A stretch of DNA of 64,000 nt, from contig NC_081406.1 in NCBI RefSeq assembly GCF_030272615.1, forward strand, positions 267,850,520 to 267,914,519, in the 5' to 3' direction. Position numbers and translations under genes: made by a program. This document shows, in pieces, positions 42,481 through 53,999 of this stretch. The stretch's first letter is position 1, and the number at the start of each line of letters is the position of its first letter. This DNA comes from Cryptomeria japonica (Eukaryota > Streptophyta > Pinopsida > Cupressales > Cupressaceae). The notes beneath the pieces were generated by a model. The model was given only the letters and a program-made list of their open reading frames with translations. It did not search any database and had not been told where the DNA came from.

Positions 42481-43330
42481 TGTAGGCACACAAGTCCTCA
42501 TTCCGCACTGAATGAGCATGGGAAACATCAAAATCAACCTATAGGGATCACATCTAGAGTAAATGGAGATGATCCCTAGTGGTTGGATGAAAATCTAATA
42601 TAAAATTGGGCGCTGACTGAGCAAAAAAGTTGTCCTCGACCATCAAGTTGACAACCATCCTGTGCAAAAGTTTTAAATGCTAATGACCACTATAGATTTG
42701 AATTTTAGCCATCGATAAGGAGATCTTGTGCTCAGATGGACGCACAAGTTCTCACCATATGTGAGCCCAAAGGTCCCAATGAAATATTAAAATGTAGTTG
42801 TTCGATCAGAGTTCAAGTGAAAATGGGTATTTGAGATCACACCACGCAAACCGTCGGATGAGAAAGAGGACCCCATAAGCACAGACAAGCACCCAAGCTA
42901 GAAGACACATGGCCAATCAAAAGAACTTGGCACTCAACCAAGAAGAAAAATGGCCCTCATCAAGTCTCGAGAACTGGTCCAAAAGGCCATGTCACCCACA
43001 AGTCGAAGGAAGAGTCGCCAACGTGTCGGCCAGGTCATTGTCACTCGACCCTCAGACAAACATCAAAGAACACTCGGTCGAGCCTCGAGAAGACGATTGG
43101 GAGGGACATGTCAGACTACACATCCACTTGGAAGAGCTCGACACTTTCTCAAGCACAAAAGGTCATTCCAGAGAGGCTCGATCAAAAGGCCAAAAATCTT
43201 CAGGCCACCTAGGCCCCATCATGTCCACGTCGACATCAAACAGAGAGAGCTCAGGGAGCTCAACACTCAGGTAGGTCAAGACTACACCTCACCGAGTTTT
43301 GAGTAGTTGACATGTCACCAACACCCGCTA
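42481..43330. other. TCGA-rich stretch of unknown nature
   Basis: No domain is recognised in the open frames here (up to 121 codons, two overlapping frames). TCGA occurs repeatedly between about 42960 and 43220 (CTCGAGAA, GTCGAAGG, CGGTCGAGCCTCGAGAAG, GCTCGACACT, GCTCGATC, ACGTCGACATC). It is less AT-rich than its neighbours. It may be part of an LTR or leader from an unidentified element. Confidence 0.4.
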
Positions 43331-44639
43331 GGTAGTAGGAACAAACAAAGAGACTGGCCCGCTGATTATAAATGACCCTCCGGTCGATCACCCTAAATCA
43401 CTTTGACCAACAAAAGAGGTCAACTCAAAATTAGAAAAGAGAAGCCCACTAGTCGAATAACACGCTGTGCAAACACAAGATGGTGAATAACATGATGTTT
43501 TATTTACCCGAGATCATTGATGTAACTATTGGCAATGTTCAATAGTCCCTATGCTATTGACTTGTGCATAACCTTCGTGTTATGCACATTGAAAAAAGAA
43601 ACAACTAACTCTTCAAGGGTTGGCATAAAAAATTCCATCAATAATGTCTAGATAATCCATATAGCACATCATTAGTCAACCCAAAAACATATCTTTTAAA
43701 TGAAAAATCCCAATGTGGATCCTCACACATCGAAGCAAGACCCAAAATTAATGCAAAATAACCTTCAAAGCAAGTGGAGATGCCCAAGAATACATTGCAA
43801 GCAAAAGAACAAACTAGAGCAGTAACCATGAATAACAATGCACAAGCAACCAAATGTTCTAGCATCATATATAGAACACAAGGATGTTCCTTGAACATCC
43901 AACAACATTATCAACTCCTTTCTTCTTTCCACATCAAGATCATACTGACACAACACAATTGATGCGAAACACCTATTTTGGAGAGCTAAGGAAACTAGTC
44001 ATGCACAAAGCACCATTATCACCTGTTGCAAACATCACCAACATCTAAAAGTTGAATGGAGACATAGTATAAATGTTTAAAATTGTCTTACAAGTTACAA
44101 CACCTAAAACATCAATGCAGAGAAATGTGGAGCATTTTATGGACCAATTCTGATAAACAACTAGACTATTAGTAATCTGCAATTACCAATCACATTAGCT
44201 GCAACACCAAGGACCTAAAAATATAGGAGTGAAATATCCATTAAGAGTAAAAATTAAGTGCAAGTATACAAGACAATATCATCAAATGCAGAGGAATGTG
44301 GACCATTCTTCCAGACAGTCATTAGCATATATTCCTATGTCAACATATTTCAACAAACTTCTAAGGACTAAAATGTCTCGAAAACATCATCTTCTCACTT
44401 GGTACAACATCTCTATTTTATTTTCATCCATCTAATCCTCATCATGTTATGTTTTCTATCAAACACATTGTTAGCATCATCAACTGTATCAACACATCAT
44501 ATTAAGTGTAGACATTAGATACCAAGAAGGTAGACATCCACAAAGAATCTATAACCAATATTCATTTATTCTCTATATCAATCTCTTCATACCAATCATA
44601 CAAATCATGATGACAACAACTAACAATCAGATGCCAACA
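43331..44639. other. Unresolved AT-rich repetitive interval
   Basis: I recognise no gene or protein homology. GATGCCAACAATCTCCACA at about 44630 resembles a copia LTR/PPT junction (CCAACA followed by ATCTCC), so part may be an old copia LTR. I cannot confirm it without a second copy. Confidence 0.35.
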
Positions 44640-45870
44640 ATCTCCACATACACTGACAGTAATGAACATAAAAGTCCATCATTACTATGTGTGTGAAAAG
44701 CGGATAAGTATCTACAAACTATAAGGCACAACACTTCAATTAAGTCATTGCATGCATGGTTAGACAGATATAATCATGAATATGAAAACCATAATAAATC
44801 AACCCATTGCCTTCTAAAAGATGTGAGTATAGACTTGCTCTCAAATTTTTATAAGAAATACCAGTGACTAGACTACACCAAGATGAAGGATTTAATCTAT
44901 ATGAGAATGATATTAAGCTAAATGGATGCAAGATTATGCTATATGGATGCAAGATTATGCTAAATGAATGAATATTAAGATATATGAATTCAAACAATCA
45001 TAATTGAACTAAATATGCAAAAATGCTAAACTAAGATGCAATAATCTCAAAAGCACAATATTTTCAATGACTCTAGAGCAAAAACTACATAATAACAATA
45101 AATCTCCAGGGTGTTTTGAAGGCTTAATTTATAGAGACTCAAAAGAGAGACCAATGGTCAAGATCGATTAGCAATGAGCCGTTGAGATTCCTCAAGAAAA
45201 ATCACAATTTAAGATATTTGAAATAATTGAGAGATTAGATTCAGTTAACCTTAAGATAGATTCCAATTATAGATTGATTGAAATGCATTTAGGTTATAAG
45301 TTCGAGTTTTCAGTGGAGATAAAATTTAGTTGATTCCATGCACTTGAGATAAAAATAGGTGATTCCATACACTTTTCTTTAATTTTCTCAAGAATTTATT
45401 TAGAAAAAGCCTTTTCAATGCAATTAAACTTAATTTCTCAAAATCTTTGAGTTTTAATTTTAGAGAAAATGATTAATTCAATTTAATTGCTTTTTTAATT
45501 TTTCAAGTTATCTCAATTTAGAAAAATAAATATCTCAAGTTTGATTTCTTCTCTCAATTTAATTCTTTTCTTTTGTAGATTAATTCCTTTTTTGATGATT
45601 TAATGACAAATTGTTTTATTTAATTAAATATACTAGGATATTTAATAAAATAAATAATATATTTGTTTAAAAATGATTTACTTGGAATGATCAATTAATT
45701 AAATATTTATTTAATTAATTTAGAGTGTTTAACTTGCCATGTAACATTAATGATTGAAGAATTAATTATTTAGGTGCTCAAGGTTGATTTAATTGCCTTT
45801 GGTTTGGACCTTGGTGATGTTGTCAAGATTAGGGGCACATGGTTTAGATGACCATTTTTAGGGTATTACA
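44640..45870 (-). repeat. Tat-C 3' LTR (left boundary approximate)
   Basis: The right end is fixed by the PPT: on the minus strand the LTR starts TGTAATACCCTAAAAATGG. A CTATAAATTAAG TATA box lies near 45135, and U3 is rich in AATTAAATA runs (45600-45720). The left end is estimated from the TATA-to-end distance in Tat-A; candidates lie between about 44630 and 44700. Confidence 0.6.
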
Positions 45871-45884
45871 TTTGCCCCTCTTTG
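45871..45884 (-). other. Tat-C polypurine tract
   Basis: The minus strand reads CAAAGAGGGGCAAA next to the LTR start, identical to the Tat-A and Tat-B core. Confidence 0.9.
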
Positions 45885-45946
45885 AATTAATGTGTGAGCA
45901 GTGCGTTGGTTCAAAGAATAGTTGATGTCTAGGAGATACCAATTCT

Positions 45947-46650
45947 GAACTTGATTGATCACGAACTAGATGAAGAGTGAGGTGTTCAGTTTTATTTGAG
46001 GAGATAAAACTGAATAGACTTATTGAAAGTGATATCGATCCCAAACTTGATTGAACTAGGCCCGATGAAGAGCAAAGATACCGAACTTGAACTTGATGGA
46101 TCAAGAAGTGGATCTTATTGACCTAGAACTTGATTGAACTAGACAGTGAGCGAAGATAAAACCGATCTTGAACTTGATGGATCAAGACATGATGAGCGAA
46201 GGTAAACTGTCTATCTTGATTTGATGTGATGAAATTGAACACTTACTTAGATTGAGTGTGTGATCAAAGATACTCTTGAAACCCTTGATTGAGTTTAAAC
46301 AAATAATCAGCTTGATGAAAAAACGATGAAATTGTTTAACATTAAGAGAATAATTCAGATGAAGACAATATCAACTTGATTTGATGTGACAAAACCAATA
46401 TGCCCCTAGAGATTGATTTGATTCAGATGATCGAGAAATCTCAACTTGATATGAAGCGATGAAGCTGAGACACCCCTAGCGATAAGATCTTGTTTGATGT
46501 TCTGTAAATATCATCTGCTCAACTTGTAATGAAGATTTTGAAAGAAATTCTCGACTTTGAGGACATGATCATTGATGATGATGATGTCATGAGTATGCCC
46601 CCTTGGGATCGAAATCGAAAGATCGACAAGTTGTGCAGTGATTTCAAGCA
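45947..46650. repeat. Irregular AACTTGAT/GATCAAG repeats upstream of the Tat-C PMD gene
   Basis: Repeated units contain GAACTTGATTGA, GAACTTGATGGATCAAG and CAACTTGATTTGATG, often followed by GATGAAGAGCAAAG/GATGAGCGAAGG. CTTGATGGATCAAG is a short palindrome (6-bp arms) and occurs at least twice. The region lies between PPT and PMD promoter. In Tat-A the corresponding place holds the 16-bp inverted repeat. Confidence 0.65.
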
Positions 46651-46914
46651 ATTTGATAAAAAGATTAAGCAATTAATGATTTGAGTGTTGAGAATGATTT
46701 AGAGGATCATTTGAAGATTTAGCATTGATTGATGAGAAATTGAGTGCAAATTGAAGAAAGAATGAGCATTTGATGATAGCGCTAAGTGGTCTCAGATGTG
46801 CAAAATTGACTAGGAGGATGATCTCAAATTTCAATTTCGATCTTGAAAATTTAATCGGGACGGCCAAATTAGCTTAGGGTAAAATTTTCACGTCCATCAG
46901 AGTAAGTTTGAAAA

Positions 46915-46936
46915 TTAGGGTTTAGGCTATATAAGG
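46915..46936 (+). promoter_or_regulatory. Putative promoter of the Tat-C PMD gene (telo-box and TATA)
   Basis: TTAGGGTTTA at 46915-46924 is a telo-box-type motif. TATATAAGG follows at 46928-46936, 81 bp before the ATG at 47009, the same distance as in Tat-A. Confidence 0.6.
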
Positions 46937-47008
46937 GGTTCATGTGTCATTTTCAATTCATTTTCACCTCCCAAAGTTTGAAATTTGAAAAAGCCTCTAT
47001 GAACAAAA

Positions 47009-49346
47009 ATGGCTATTCCGATATAGGAGCATCGATTCGAGCACCAGAGATGACATAATCAACCATGGAACTATGACCCAATGGTAAGTGATCAATCTTA
47101 AGACTTTGCATTTCATACATTTTGAATTTTGTTGAATTTTTTGCATTTTAGTTTTGTTCAAAGTCGGTTTGCCTCATTTTGTCATGTGGTGAGACACCAT
47201 TTCTCGTACGACAAACTATCCCTTTAGTGTTTTGTCATATGGGCATAAAGGGTTTGTCGTCTGATCTTGTCCCATGTCTCGTACGGTATTTTTCTTGGGT
47301 GCTCATTATATCGTGCGATATGTTATGTTGTATCGTATGGGGATAATTTATCATGCGCACTGGAATCCATATTTATATGAGTTTTTTCTTGTCTGGTGAA
47401 AAATTGTATGAACAACAACAAGCCTTTTTGAGGGTCTAAACATGAATTTTTGATTTGGCATTTTGCATATTCTAGCTTCGTGAGTACTTCTAACATATTT
47501 TTAGCGCAATTTGGATTACTTGCTGATAATTTGTATGTTTGATTTTGCAGATTTAGTTGTCAGATATCCTATTTCAGTGTGTATATCTGTCAACGATGAG
47601 GCTAGTTCATGGTTTATCAGATGAAGATAGAGCACATATTGATTTGTGCGATTTTGGGTATCTTTTACAGATGTCGGATATCTGTGTGAATCATAGGATG
47701 CTAACTCCAATAGTTGAGCATTTCCATTCAAAGCATAACACCTTCCATCTACCAATTGGAGAGATGACGATTACACCAGAGGATGTGTATAGGATTTTAA
47801 GGATTCTGTTTGCTAGAGACAAGGTTGACTATGATTCTACTTAGCGACCAGGTGTCTTAGCACTAAGATGAATATTCCATGATGAGACCATTCTGGAGCG
47901 TGCCATCACTTGGGATGATATGATGAGTAGTATGGTGATCAACATCCTTTGGCATGAGTTCTAGCAGGTATTATCAGTTGTTTTTTTATGCCTGATAGAG
48001 GACATCAATTTTTTCTTTGTGGTTGGTCTAGGATGCTTGAGAGGTTGTTGACTCATCCTGAGAGATTAGGGTGGGGATCATGTTTACTTGCCCATATGTA
48101 TCATTAGATGCACGAGATCATGTATCGGGAGAGGAAGAGCATGGCAGTAGGAGTTTTAGTTCTACAGATATGGGCTTGGGAGCACATCCCAGTATGTAGG
48201 CTGATAGTAGATGATTCAAGAGAGGCGCACTAGCCTATTGTTTATTGTTATTCAGGGTATGTTACTCAGCCCCATCTGGGCAAGATAGACTATTGGAGGA
48301 GATAGCTCGATGATTTTATCATGGTAGTGTGGAGACCGTATATGGGGCCTGGAGTTGTGGGACAATTGGAGAGCTCAGAGAAAGGACATATTCATGACTT
48401 GACCTCTCATTGGCCAATCAATGTCTATCATTGAGCAATTTGTAGTATCCAGGGTGATGAGGTAATATGGGAGACCACATGGTATATCCGAGGAGTTTAT
48501 AGCTTATGCCTGGTATGGAGATGAGGAGAGATGAGAATGGGCCCCGAGACTATCATATATGCTTAGCATGTAGGAGCTAGTGGGGTTACAGTGACAAAGA
48601 TGTGATTACTTAGAGGATGTCGCAGATGTGGGGGTATTACCCTAGTACATAGATTGTTTTCAGAGACATCCTTTTCCTTGGTTCATGGATCCCGGAGAGA
48701 ATGCACCTCTTATAGAGGAGTTTGAGGATGAGGCACCAGCACAAGCAAAGGTATAGGGACAGGTACAGGGATGGAGAGTGAAGGTTCCTAGGCAGGCAGG
48801 AGGTGAGCCCAAGGCAAGTAGTAGCAGGGTACCAGCTAGAGCGAGACAATGGCAGAGAGGGGAGGGTGGATCTCTAGGGGTTGTTGGGGTTGAGGTCAGT
48901 GGTGCCAGAGCAGCAAAGAGTGGAGGTGAGGAGGAGAGAGAAGCTCCTAGGTAGGTGAGGTAGCAGAGGGATGAGTAGGGAGGTAGGGAGGGAGGCAGAG
49001 AGGTTGTGAGGGAGCAGGGGGTACCAAACGTAGTATGATCTCTGAAGACTAGATTGGTAGGTTTGCAGTCATAGTTGACAGTGGCACAGATGCAGTTTGT
49101 AGAGTAGGACCGATAGCTTTCTGAGGTCAAAGAAGAGTGTGATGCTCTCTAGCGAGAGGTGTTACATTAGAGGAGTCAGGCAACTTTCTATGTTTCAGCT
49201 TACATTGTAGCGGTCCCAGTAGCACAACAGGTTGTTTCGTATTCACAGTATATGGCTCAATGAGAGGGAGTTAGGGAACCCAGATAGGACGTTGGTCAGT
49301 AGGCACCACCTCCTCCATCTGGCGATGAGGGAGAGGTCAAGAGTTA
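47009..49346 (+). pseudogene. Antisense PMD protein gene of Tat-C, two exons, heavily mutated
   Basis: Exon 1 is 47009-47083 (75 bp, starting MAIPI and continuing EHRFEHQR after a stop), ending at GTAAGT. The intron is 47084-47550, with the acceptor TGATTTTGCAG. Exon 2 starts at 47551. The PMD core shows DLCDFGYLLQMSD, HSKHNTFHLPIGEMTITPED and VYRILRILFARD (47557-47844). Downstream PMD homology (IWAWEHIP-like at about 48165, HLGKIDYWRR at about 48270) runs through many stops and frame changes to about 48450, then a low-complexity Gly/Arg/Glu tail to about 49346. The right end is approximate. The architecture matches Tat-A although the sequence is far diverged. Confidence 0.75.
47188..47355 (+). 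repeat. TCGTACGA-type word array in the PMD intron of Tat-C
   Basis: About seven words occur: CTCGTACGACA, TTTGTCATATG, TTTGTCGTCTG, CTCGTACGGTA, ATCGTGCGATA, ATCGTATGGG and ATCATGCGCAC. The core TCGTACGA is a CpG-containing palindrome like TAGCGCTA, but a different word. It lies inside the predicted intron (47084-47550). Confidence 0.6.
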
Positions 49347-50858
49347 GCTTTGTTATATCTCCTATATTTTGTTATATACCCCATTTTTGTAGCCTATACG
49401 ATTCTTGCTTTGATGAGGCATTGTATATTGCAGTTGATATCATTTGTACTCTGAGACATTTATAATGATATATACGAGATATTGATTTGATTTCATCATA
49501 CTTGTGTTGATTGATTATGAGATGTTTTTTAATATGATTTATTCTATATGTATGCATATCTTTTTCGTATGGATGTATGTAATGTAGATGAATATGGATC
49601 TTTATTTTTTGTTTCTTTTCATATGCAAATAAATGATGAAAATTTGTAACTAGTAATGCAAATGTTTATTTTTCTTCATGAAATAATATGAATGCAAATA
49701 AGTATATAATTAAATGTAAGGATCTATATAAGATGCTTATGTATGCAGCTAATATCTCAATACACAAGTACTTGATCAAAGAAATGAAGATGAAAAAGAG
49801 ACCACTTAGCTGAAAAACGATGATTGCTTCAAACTCTCACTCAAAAGATAAAGAGATCATTGTTATCATGCCGAAATCACTCGAAATGCATAAAATTTAG
49901 AATGAATGCAACCTAAACCTAGTCACTAGATTTGAAATGCTTAATTTTCATCACTGAGCATTTTACAAATAGAGCAGGCAAAATAGAGTTCATTTCTTTT
50001 CATATGCAATATTAATTATTTTGTCCACAATGACCATTTTTTTTCGTTCATATCCTTGGATAGATTATGCATGCATCCGGATTGCACATTAAAGGAATTC
50101 CCTCAAAATAGATAAATAAATGACACCAACCTCCCTGTATCATACAAATAAGCAGATTCAAGGTATGTGTGGCGATTTCACCTTGATTTCAAGGCACTTA
50201 TCATAGAAACCTAGCTAATTAGATGTTTCCAGATCATCGAAATCACCCCTACAAGCAAAAAACAAAGAAAAGTATTATGCCCCTAACCATTGCTCCTCTT
50301 AGTCAAGATAGACTTCCTCAAGTTACTCAGAGGGAATAATAATCGAAAACCAATATAAAAAACAACACACAAAAAAAATTTAAATCATATCTCAAACTTT
50401 TTAGTGATTGTTTTCAGTAATCTTATTTTGCTTGTTTACTCAGTGATAAAACTCTTCAGTAGTTTGGAGATGGATGGTTGACTCAGATTGGATGAATTGG
50501 TACTACCAACAAAAATATGACTTGGTTGATACTTCTTAGGACATATAAATTGATCAGTCAATTACCCTAAGACTAGGACATTGGTCGGTTTCAAGCCATG
50601 AGGGTTCCAAAAGAACTAGGATGTCACAAAAGCGACTAAAATATATGTACAAGCGAAAGAAAAGATGCAAGAAAGCAAGAATGAAAATGGGAAATGCCAA
50701 ATTGGCGTTGATATATGGAGTGCTTGAGTACAAGAGGCACCTGTTTACCAGGAAAAGTTCCTTTCTCTCTCTTTTTTTCTTTTTTTTTCAAGATATTTTA
50801 GGATTTTAGGATTTTTTTCAGGATATTTTAGCTGTACAGGTTGTTGGAGTAGAAAATA
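49347..50858. other. Tat-C noncoding interval between PMD gene and integrase
   Basis: AT-rich, with no supported ORF. GAGGCACCTGTTTACCAGG at about 50730 resembles GAGTGCCTGTTTACTAGG at about 12076 of Tat-A, so it is the homologous spacer between the two convergent genes. It contains many TATGCAAAT/AATGAATGCAA words. Confidence 0.55.
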
Positions 50859-51990
50859 CTAAGTGAAGAATTTCTTCAAGTGGATGGTGTTGATCAGTTC
50901 ATGAAGGTGTTCTCCTTTCGATATTGAGAGTTGATAGGCACCAGAGCCAAATACTATAGTAACGATGTATGGACCTAGCCAGTTGGGTTCAAACTTCCCT
51001 TTGTTATCTCAAAATTGTTGATTTTTAGGATTTTCTCTCAAAACAAGGTCACCAGCCTAAAATTCTTGTTGTCAAACTTTCTTGTTATAACCTCTAGACA
51101 TTCTCTTTTTATACTCTCTTAGATGATCAAATGCCACTTGCCGACGTTCATCCAGCAACTCGAGTTCTTGCAATCTAGATATTATGTAGTTTTCATCAGT
51201 AACAAGACCTTGCAAAGAAACTCTCAAAGATGGTATTTCCACCTCAATAGGTAAGACTGCTTCGGATCCATACACCAAAGAAAAAGGTGTAGCCCCAGTA
51301 GGTGTTCTCATACTTGTTCTATAAGCCCATAGTGCAGGATTGAGCTATAGATGCCAATCCTTTCCAGATTTATTTAATGTTCTATTTAAGATAGTCAACA
51401 GATTTTTGTTAGATGCTTCAGCTTGTCCATTACCTTGAGGGTAATATATGGATGACCAATGCTATTTGATTTTGAATTTTTCACAGAGTTCATCTAGATC
51501 TTTGTTTTTGAACTGCCCTCCATTGTCAGTCACAATGGAAGAAGGTATCACATACCTGCAGATGATATAGTTAAGAATGTATAGAGCTACTTGTTTACCA
51601 GTTGCTTTGATTAGTGGAACCGCTTCTACCCACTTAGTGAAGTTCTTAGTGGCAGTTATGATAAACTTGTGTTTGTTAGATGATGTAGGATAAATTTGGC
51701 CAATGAGGTTAAACACCCATTGTTGAAAAGGCCAATGTGTGATGAATGGCATGAGATCCCTTGCTAGAGCATGTATGAGATTCCCATATAGTTGACATTT
51801 CTCACAAGTCTTAGAAAATTTTATAGCATCTTTTTCCATATATGGCCAGTAGTAACCAGCCCTTAGTAGTTTTCGAGCTAAAGTTAGACTATTTGAATGA
51901 GATCCACAAATGCCTTCATGGACTTTAGATAATATGTGTTGCAAATCTTCAGTTTCTAGACACCTAAGAAAAGTACTATCCAAACCTCAC
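50859..51990 (-). pseudogene. Tat-C integrase
   Basis: The zinc finger is KVHEGICGSHSNS...CEKCQLYGN. The core carries WVFNLIGQIYPTS (Asp replaced by Asn where Tat-A has WGLDLVG), SSIVTDNGGQFK (second Asp) and, downstream, LPIEVEIPSLRVSLQGL, ELELLDERR and FEPNWLGPY. It ends at a TAG at 50859-50861, equivalent to 12198 in Tat-A. The missing first Asp and several stops mean it is dead. Integrase of this type inserts cDNA and sits last in the polyprotein. Confidence 0.88.
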
Positions 51991-52612
51991 CTAAATAGAT
52001 CATTAGAAATGATGACGTATCGTGAAGCATTTCAGATTAGGTTCCTTTTCTCATTACGGGTAAGATTAGTGGGGATAATTTGGTCATGCATGTAAGAGTA
52101 AATGTGGCTGTAGCGAGATGAGTCATGTCCAATAATAGAACAAACCATCCGGGACTTAGGAGAATGATAGGCAGGATAATGTAACTCTTCCACCAGGAAT
52201 TCATAGTAAAATTAGATTCTTGTAACTGTGGTATAGACACCAAGGTGGCCATAGCATCTACTGCTCTATTTGTTGATCTAGGAATCTGCTGAAATGATAC
52301 AAAAGTAAAATATTTCTTGAGATCATCAACCATTATCTTATAGGGCATCAGTTTCTTATCTCGAGTTTGATATATATCATTGATTTGGCTGATCATTAGC
52401 TGAGAATCTCCATAGATGTGTAATTCAACAACCTTCCATTTGATAGCCAACTTGATCCCATTTACCAAAGCTTCATATTGTGCAATTTTGTTTGTGCAAG
52501 GGAAGAGAATCTTGTAAGCCTTTAGGATTGAATATTTTTGAGGAGTAATAAAAAGTACTCTAGCACCAGAATGATGTTGAGTGAAAGACCCATCAAAGAA
52601 CATATTCCATGA
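51991..52612 (-). pseudogene. Tat-C second RNase H
   Basis: From 52603: MFFDGSFTQHHSGARVLF (catalytic Asp region), NKIAQYEALVNGIKLAIKWK, ELHIYGDSQLMISQIND and STNRAVDAMATL. This is the extra RNase H that marks the Tat clade. It is continuous through YGDSQL, which shows that the 1-nt break near 13755 in Tat-A is a lesion. A frameshift near 52205 separates it from the following linker and the integrase finger. Confidence 0.88.
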
Positions 52613-53080
52613 TCATTGAGTAAGGTGCATGATGGATTCATCCAGAAATTCTATGTTCAAAGGTTGATTGTCTTTAAGTGGAGTATCAACAAGTTGATCT
52701 GCAATGACCTGTCCTTTGATGTATTTACGTTCTACATATTCAATATCAAATTCTATAAGAACCATGACCCATTTAGCCAATCTCCCTGTAAGTGTTTCTT
52801 TGTTGAGAAGGTATTTGAGCGGATCAATCTTAGCCACCAACTTGATAGAATGTGCTAACATGTAGTGTCTTAATTTCTATGATGCAAAGACTAATGGCAA
52901 ACAAGATTTTTCTATTATAGTATAGTTCATCTCATATGACACCAAGGTTCTACTGATATAATATATATCTCTTTCCCTTTTATTCTCATCATGTTGTGCC
53001 AAAAGTACCCCTAGTGATGTATCTGTAGCTAATATGTATAGAATCAACGATTTACCTTGAATTGGTGGCATTAATATAGG
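52613..53080 (-). pseudogene. Tat-C first RNase H
   Basis: LILYILATDTSLGVLLAQHD, ERDIYYISRTLVSYEMNYT, then MLAHSIKLVAKIDPLKYLLN and LTGRLAKWVMVLIEFDIEY. In frame with RT upstream (53569 minus 53071 is a multiple of three). It is broken by a stop between 52861 and 52877. It is the normal Ty3/gypsy RNase H next to RT. Confidence 0.85.
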
Positions 53081-53999
53081 TGGATTAGAAAGGTATTCTT
53101 TGATTTATTGAAGGTGTTTCTCACATTCCTCATCCCATTTGTATGGTACTCCTTTCCTAAAAACTTTTTTGAATGGTTGAGCTTTATCTGCTAGATGAGA
53201 AATAAAGCGTCTTATTGATTGGAGAAGTCCTTGTAAACTTCTCATTTGACTGATATTCTTTGGAGGTGGCATTTCCATTATGGATTGGACCTTCTCAAGA
53301 TCAGCCTTAATTCCTTTCTTTGAAATAATGTAACCAAGCAATTTCCCTAATGTCACTTTGAATGCACACTTTTTAGGAATTAGTCGGAGCTTGAATATTT
53401 CCATTCTATCTAGTATGAGGCCTAGTTCTTGGATATGTGTGGATCTCTTCATGGTCTTTACTAGGGTGTCATCAACATAATCTTCCATGTTTTTGTGCAT
53501 CATATCATGGAAGATGGTGGTTACTGCTCTTTGGTAAGTTGCTCTTGCAATCTTTAGTCCAAATGGCATGACGTTCTAGCAAAAGGTTCCCCATGCACAG
53601 GTGAAGGTTTTCTTTTCTTAATCCTCGAGAGCTATTTTGATCTAATCATAACCGGAGAATCCATCCATTAATGAGTACATCTCATATCCTACAGACATAT
53701 CCACTATCATATCAATGTTGGGCAATGGAAAATCATCTTTCAGACATGCTTTGTTGAGATCTTTGAAGTCTATGAAAACCCTAATAGATTTGTCTGCCTT
53801 TGATATAGGTACTATGTTTGATATCCATTCTGCATAGTCTATAGCTCTGATAAATCCAGCTTTAAGCAATTTTTCAAGTTCATCCTTGACTAGCAGTGCC
53901 ACCTAAGGATGCATCTTATGAAGTTTTTGCTTGACTGGTTTAACTCCTGGTGTAATAGAGAGATGATGCATGATGAGATCAGGATCTAGGCCTGGCATA
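53081..53999 (-). pseudogene. Tat-C reverse transcriptase
   Basis: EKLLKAGFIRAIDYAEWISN, VPISKADKSIRVFIDFKDLN, DDFPLPNIDMIVDMSVGYEM, LMDGFSGYD, MPFGLKIARATYQRAV, the catalytic MEDYVDDTLVKT (about 53480) and PPPKNISQMRSLQGLLQSIR. It copies element RNA. Stops interrupt it at about 53640 and 53570. The LQGLLQ here lines up with the TGA in Tat-A. A frame change lies between 53902 and 54185. Confidence 0.9.

Noticed and set aside
42466..42490. Possible PPT/LTR junction, GAGATGGCAAA then TGTAGGCACA
   Set aside because: It resembles the Tat PPT-LTR junction but is degenerate, and no partner LTR or coding sequence supports it.
42909..43306. Two overlapping ORFs of about 120 codons
   Set aside because: No domain is recognisable, two frames are open at once and the stretch is biased in composition; likely chance.
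48660..49130. Minus-strand ORF of 156 codons, Ser/Pro/Leu-rich
   Set aside because: It is antisense to the low-complexity tail of the Tat-C PMD gene, with no homology of its own.
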